A stretch of 57,967 bases of DNA from Coprinopsis marcescibilis (taxonomy: Eukaryota; Basidiomycota; Agaricomycetes; Agaricales; Psathyrellaceae). Below the pieces are notes generated by a model. The model worked only from the letters and a program-made list of their open reading frames with translations. It did no database searches and had not been told where the DNA came from. The stretch covers positions 9,867 through 67,833 of the forward strand of contig ML210272.1 in the NCBI GenBank assembly GCA_004369085.1, in the 5' to 3' direction. Shown one piece after another: positions 54,137-57,967 of this stretch. A program made the position numbers and the translations under genes. Positions within the stretch are counted from its first letter, which is position 1; every line of letters starts with the position of its first letter.

Positions 54137-54300
54137 CTAGCACGGTCGCAGTGAATCTTTGGGAGGAAATAGTGATTATAATTATTTATCTATTTTACAG
54201 GTGCCTAGCGCCTAGCAATAATCGGGGTTTCATACATACTTACTACGCTCGTTACACTCATACAATTTAATATGCTTGGCTTAAATAGCTATGTTGTACT

Positions 54301-54573
54301 CTAGTTATCACCAGGCATGGGGCGGAGCTGACACTGGATAGCTCGAGCTTCCAGCTCCTCGGACTCGTCGCGACCGAGTTAAGCCCGGCTAATCTTGTCT
54401 TATGTCGTCGCTTCATCGACGAGCTCAATATTGTCGTTGTAGTATTCGTCTACAAGTTCAAATCTTCGATCAAATAGGGCACAGGGGTCCTGGCCGCGTG
54501 CAACAGGGAGACTGAGCATAGTGACACCGATTGCGGTGTACCAGGCAAGGAACGGGATGGATAAGAGCCGCAT
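54301..54573 (-). pseudogene. Small secreted Cys-rich protein, copy P2 (5' part, decayed)
   Basis: ATG 54573 starts MRLLSIPFLAWYTAIGVTML then SLPVARGQDPC, clearly related to P1 (MRLVPDPFTVLSTSIGVAML then SFAVVRAQ). The ORF stops at TAA 54400 (57 aa), but similarity continues in frame through a second TAA: ELVDEATT, LGRDESEELEARAIQCQL (P1: LVDEAMT, LGREALYEDLDARAIQCQL). It ends at TAG 54301, close to the convergent peroxygenase gene. The Cys-rich 3' half is absent. Confidence 0.6.
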
Positions 54574-54750
54574 TGCACCTGTGATCTATTGAGATAGCGA
54601 ATACTTGAACCCTAGTCATGAACACTATTGACTTCTTGTAGTGACTTTGCAGTGGGTGGAGGTGTGTTCTGGGGTAAGGTTGGAATGGAACCTGGATAGG
54701 TAGCAGAAGTAAATGCGCGCGTTGGTCCCTTCGACCCATTATTGAGCTGC

Positions 54751-55187
54751 TATACTATACCAAACCAGTAGGTCGTTCCAACCACTTGTTCGTTTTGATG
54801 ATCAAAACCATCACCTTTCTTCAGCTCTATTACCTCAAGCCGATAGCTGCTGCGATAAGTACCCACTTGTGACGCCAATGAGAAGAGTGCATTCTTGGAA
54901 GACTTAGTGAATAGAAATGTTAAATCATGAGTTGTAGCTTGGTTGTAGCTTGATTGTCGCCCTCCTGGCCTCCTTGCCGCGTTGATCGCCGTGATGATGA
55001 ACAGCGGAGCTTAAAGACTCTAGGTTTTTTTTCTCCACCTCCTCGTACATTCTGTGAGTAAAAACACATATATTTACTCTAATTAGGACTATAGAAGTTC
55101 ACATGCCAAGTTTTGTAGCCCTGGAGCATGCTGAAAGTGAGAAAACGAACATGTGGTTGGAACGACCTACTGGTTTGGTATAGTATA
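54751..55187. mobile_element. MITE with 46-bp terminal inverted repeats (~435 bp)
   Basis: The left end, starting TATACTATACCAAACCAGTA at 54751, is repeated in reverse complement at 55153-55187 without mismatch over 35 bp. It extends to 46 bp with one mismatch (54751-54796 and 55142-55187). No ORF inside. The outermost TA on both sides could be a TA target duplication, giving an element of 54753-55185 of Tc1/mariner type. The interior includes AT-rich sequence. It lies between secreted-protein remnants P2 and P3. Confidence 0.85.
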
Positions 55188-55530
55188 TCATAGATTTGAC
55201 AGTAAACTGTATCGGTGGAGATGGAATCAACCGCCAACTAACACCGGAAGAAAGTGCTCCTGGCGTGAGAGTGAAAGCTATAACATACTAGGCCAATATT
55301 AGGCCAATACACTCGCTCGCCCTTAGCCATGCATTATAAGCAGCTGGAGGCGATTCAACGTTAACATAGTTCCGCGTACTCTACTATACAGCCAAATTCT
55401 TATGACCTATGTTAGAATTGCAAATATAAATGCACATATACGCAGGTCTCACACATCGAGGACCCACTGAGGCTGGAACGTTTCAGCTTTAGATCCGCCT
55501 TGTCAAGTACCAGGTGAAGTTGCAAGCTCG
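55188..55530. other. Intergenic between MITE and P3
   Basis: About 340 bp, no gene seen. Confidence 0.5.
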
Positions 55531-55960
55531 CTATAGTTTAAAACATGACCCTACCTGCACACAGGCGCAGGCCTCGCACCTCTTCGCAAACACTAATTGC
55601 GCAGTTCTACTCCTTGGATCTTTTCTCAGTAACGGGCATTCTCCAGCCAACTGCCTAGACGGTACGCAAATCCCTCCAGCACCTTGATAAGCACTTGCTA
55701 CACTACACCGCCTCCTACCAGGGCTGCGTTTGCCCAGCACACATGGCATAGGGTGGCTTGCTGCAGCCTGTGGGGTGTCTTTGACACACTGGCACCCTCG
55801 ACACAAATCTTATCGCTGCTGAAAAGAGAATCCACTGTTAGGTCTCATGTCCCAGATTTTGAGCAGTGGAGGGATTTGCGCGCATGTGGTTACAGCTCGA
55901 CACCAGGCAATGTTGCGGCCACCCACCTGGAATGCCTTGGAGTCAGCGAGGGTTATCCCA
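55531..55960 (-). pseudogene. Small secreted Cys-rich protein, copy P3 (3' part)
   Basis: The last 91 or so codons are open on the minus strand: LCRGCQCVKDTPQ, CVLGKRSPGRRRC, GAGGICVPSRQLAGECPLLR, VFAKRCEACACVQVGSC, stop 55531. At DNA level they match P1 along 50,693-51,000, including the region around the presumed intron (to about 55,960). No signal peptide exon matching MRL... was found upstream. It is therefore a 3' fragment or a gene with a diverged 5' end. Ten or more Cys in CxxCxC clusters are notable. Confidence 0.55.
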
Positions 55961-56378
55961 GACTTTGGGTCTTTGTAGTCTTCATGACTGAGGAGGGCGG
56001 CATCAGGAAATCATCAGGGGTCGGACCAGGTTTGGTCTGGTCTTGTCTGAACAGGATATGATCTGACCTGTGGTAAATTTAGAATAATAAACAACATAAT
56101 GATATTCACTTGACAATCTCTGCTGAGAATGTTCACCTGAACGAAGAGTTATAGCTGATAGACCATGAAGCCATGCTGCTCAATGTGACACTGGCCCATC
56201 AGACTGTTGCACCAAGGTAATTGATGCTGATGTTGATGATTATCAACCATAAAGACGAACTGGCCTTGGACGCGCCGTTTCGGCATCAAAGCACCGGGTC
56301 AAATGCGTCTTGGGACAACGTGTGAATGCTTAAAAGAATAAGGGCAGAGAGCCAAATTTGACAGGGCGATTCTAGGCG
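55961..56378. other. Intergenic, nothing recognised
   Basis: About 400 bp without supported gene. Confidence 0.4.
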
Positions 56379-57893
56379 TCAAGGCCCTGCAACGAGTGTG
56401 ACAGATGAGATCGACCCCCAAGGGTCATGCGAAACCTTCCCGGTATACAAGTCGCGAATCTTCTTTTTGACCTGATAAAGTGAGTATCCTAGAGTATCCT
56501 GCCTTTCCAAATGGGGTCGCACTCCTGAGTCATTCAGAGCAATGTCGTCATATTGTGCCTGGGTGCCGTTGATCGAGGGTAAGGAGGCGAAGGGAGAGTC
56601 AAACTGATGACGTGGTCCTGGTCAATATTGAGTAGCTCCTGAGGAGGGTTTCGTGATCTATGCGCAAGCCCTTCAAGGAACACTGGGTCGCCAAGTCAAG
56701 TGCTCTTGAGTGCTTCGATGAGTTCAAAGCTGTTTGAATGAGAATGCGAAAGTTTGTGGCCAAGGGAGATATTTACAGCTCGAAACCTAGCACACTCTGC
56801 CTGTTCGTCCTCTGGTGTGATATCTGGATGCCCCACCTGCTGGAGATGCCTTGCATCCACTAGTTCTGGGCTGTACATGGCTTGTCGATGAATGAGGTGG
56901 CAAAAACAATGTCAGTCGAATTTGTGGGAAAACAACAAGCAAAAGGCAGATTCATCGTCCGAACCTGCCATCAACAAGTCAAAATTGAACGACCAATCTG
57001 TTGCCCCATTAGCCAGGAATCGAAATCCATCTTTGTTGGCCAACTTTCTGATTTCAGCGTCCTGCTTCTTTCTGCATATTACCGGTTGCGTTTGGGTTAC
57101 ATGTATATACTGTATCTTGCTATGCTCGCCTCGGTTGTTGCTGCTATAATTGCTGTAGTTGTACAACTGCATCCTTATGAATTTTTTTCATCATCATTTT
57201 ATCTCTTGGTTATGGAGACCACTGGCTATGGCAATTGCAGAAAGTGGGATGGGGATCACAAAGTATCACGAAGTTCAAGAGTCATCATGATTTCACCATT
57301 CCGCCCAGCTGCTGTCGTCTAAACCGAGTTCACACCACCCCCAGGGGGTGTAGCACATTTGTCGCAATAATCACGGCCCCTTGCTCCCATGAAAGTGATC
57401 TGCTGATGAGGTTCTGGGACATCTCCAGGTATATGAAACAAACGTCCAAGAATCTGATGTCACGTGGAGTGCGGTACTAAACGAGGGTGTGGTTAATCAA
57501 AGTATTCACCCAGATATCTCACGCTTACCAGAACATACAGCAGTGTCACCTGGGGAATGAGGGAAGGGGAAGTTGATCAAAAGGAGCGAGAAAGAGAGAG
57601 AGTAGTCTAAGGTAAGATATGCACTCCAGGACATTTACTGTGGAGAGAGGGAAACATTTAGAGATGTCAGGGCTTGTGTGAGGAATTAGTCCCAGCTAAC
57701 GCGTACCTTCAGAATGACTACCTGTGGTTGGGAGGTTGACGATATCATGGGCTTCGGTGGGTGTTGAGTCTACTCGGAGTCGTATGTTGTCAGTCTGGAG
57801 GCGGTGTATATTGATGCAGGGGATTAACACACCATCTGAATTGTTGTTCGCTCGTTCGAGGAAATAGGGATAGCGAGAGGTAGTGGAGTTCAT
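56379..57893 (-). other. Possible unrecognised gene or gene remnant, minus strand
   Basis: Several coding-like stretches on the minus strand in a row: ATG 57893 (MNSTTSRYPYFLERANNNSD ... HDIVNLPTT, then a possible donor near 57,715), a block ending ATDWSFNFDLLMAGSDDESA (around 56,940-57,100), one with VGHPDITPEDEQAECARFRA and SFELIEALKS (56,696-56,878), and a last one (56,603-56,379) with DTLGYSLYQVKKKIRDLYTG. Stops and unclear splice sites between them prevent a gene model. I recognise no family. It may be an intron-rich gene or a decayed element. Confidence 0.3.
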
Positions 57894-57967
57894 CCTGAGT
57901 TCCAAGTTCCAACAGGAATGATAAAGACATCAGAAGTAGAAGTACATGAGTATATATATGCCGACAA

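Overview
This window reads as nuclear DNA of a mushroom-forming basidiomycete (Agaricomycetes). Genes carry many short GT-AG introns of about 44-200 bp. The gene set includes an unspecific peroxygenase, a chromodomain Ty3/Gypsy retrotransposon, and the jelly-roll-like 'IDDT' single-pass membrane proteins that are abundant and mostly uncharacterised in Agaricomycetes. Exon models below were built by eye: reading frame, splice sites and family alignment agree, but no transcripts were available.

Layout. 1-2.6 kb: an old LTR fragment next to a decayed pogo-like DNA transposon whose internal stops are all TGA. 3.8-9.0 kb: three minus-strand single-pass membrane protein genes (A, B, C), with C split by a ~280 bp insertion. 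10.0-18.5 kb: a conserved housekeeping block with a NEDD1/GCP-WD-like gene, a divergent USP10/Ubp3-type deubiquitinase, and cytochrome c oxidase subunit Cox5/COX4. 20.7-44 kb: a plus-strand array of six paralogous membrane proteins (J, K, L, M, N, O) sharing ectodomain and intron positions. The array is interrupted by a full-length Gypsy chromovirus on the minus strand (22,970-30,413, 5-bp target duplication CATCG) and by a broken relative of gene B (D, 31.7-32.9 kb). 44.5-49.0 kb: a GPI-anchored 8-cysteine secreted protein and an arrestin-domain adaptor with PPxY motifs, both minus strand. 50.7-57.9 kb: an accessory region with decaying copies of a small secreted cysteine-rich protein gene, an intact-looking unspecific peroxygenase, a MITE with long inverted repeats, and an unrecognised minus-strand remnant.

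Main biological theme. Membrane proteins with unrelated outside parts (mucin-like, Pro/Thr-repeat, jelly-roll) end in the same cytosolic module: a short coiled coil followed by PPPxY at the extreme C-terminus. PPxY is the classic ligand of WW domains in Rsp5/Nedd4 ubiquitin ligases. The window also holds an arrestin-related adaptor with PPxY motifs and a deubiquitinase, so ubiquitin-controlled trafficking of an expanding cell-surface family is a testable idea. Paralogs C, K and M have lost this tail, and K appears to have become GPI-anchored.

The Gypsy element is also notable. It has a 12-nt self-priming signal (PBS complementary to its own predicted RNA 5' end, as in Tf1/sushi elements), two extra ORFs after the integrase, and nearly identical LTRs although its polymerase region carries several disabling changes.
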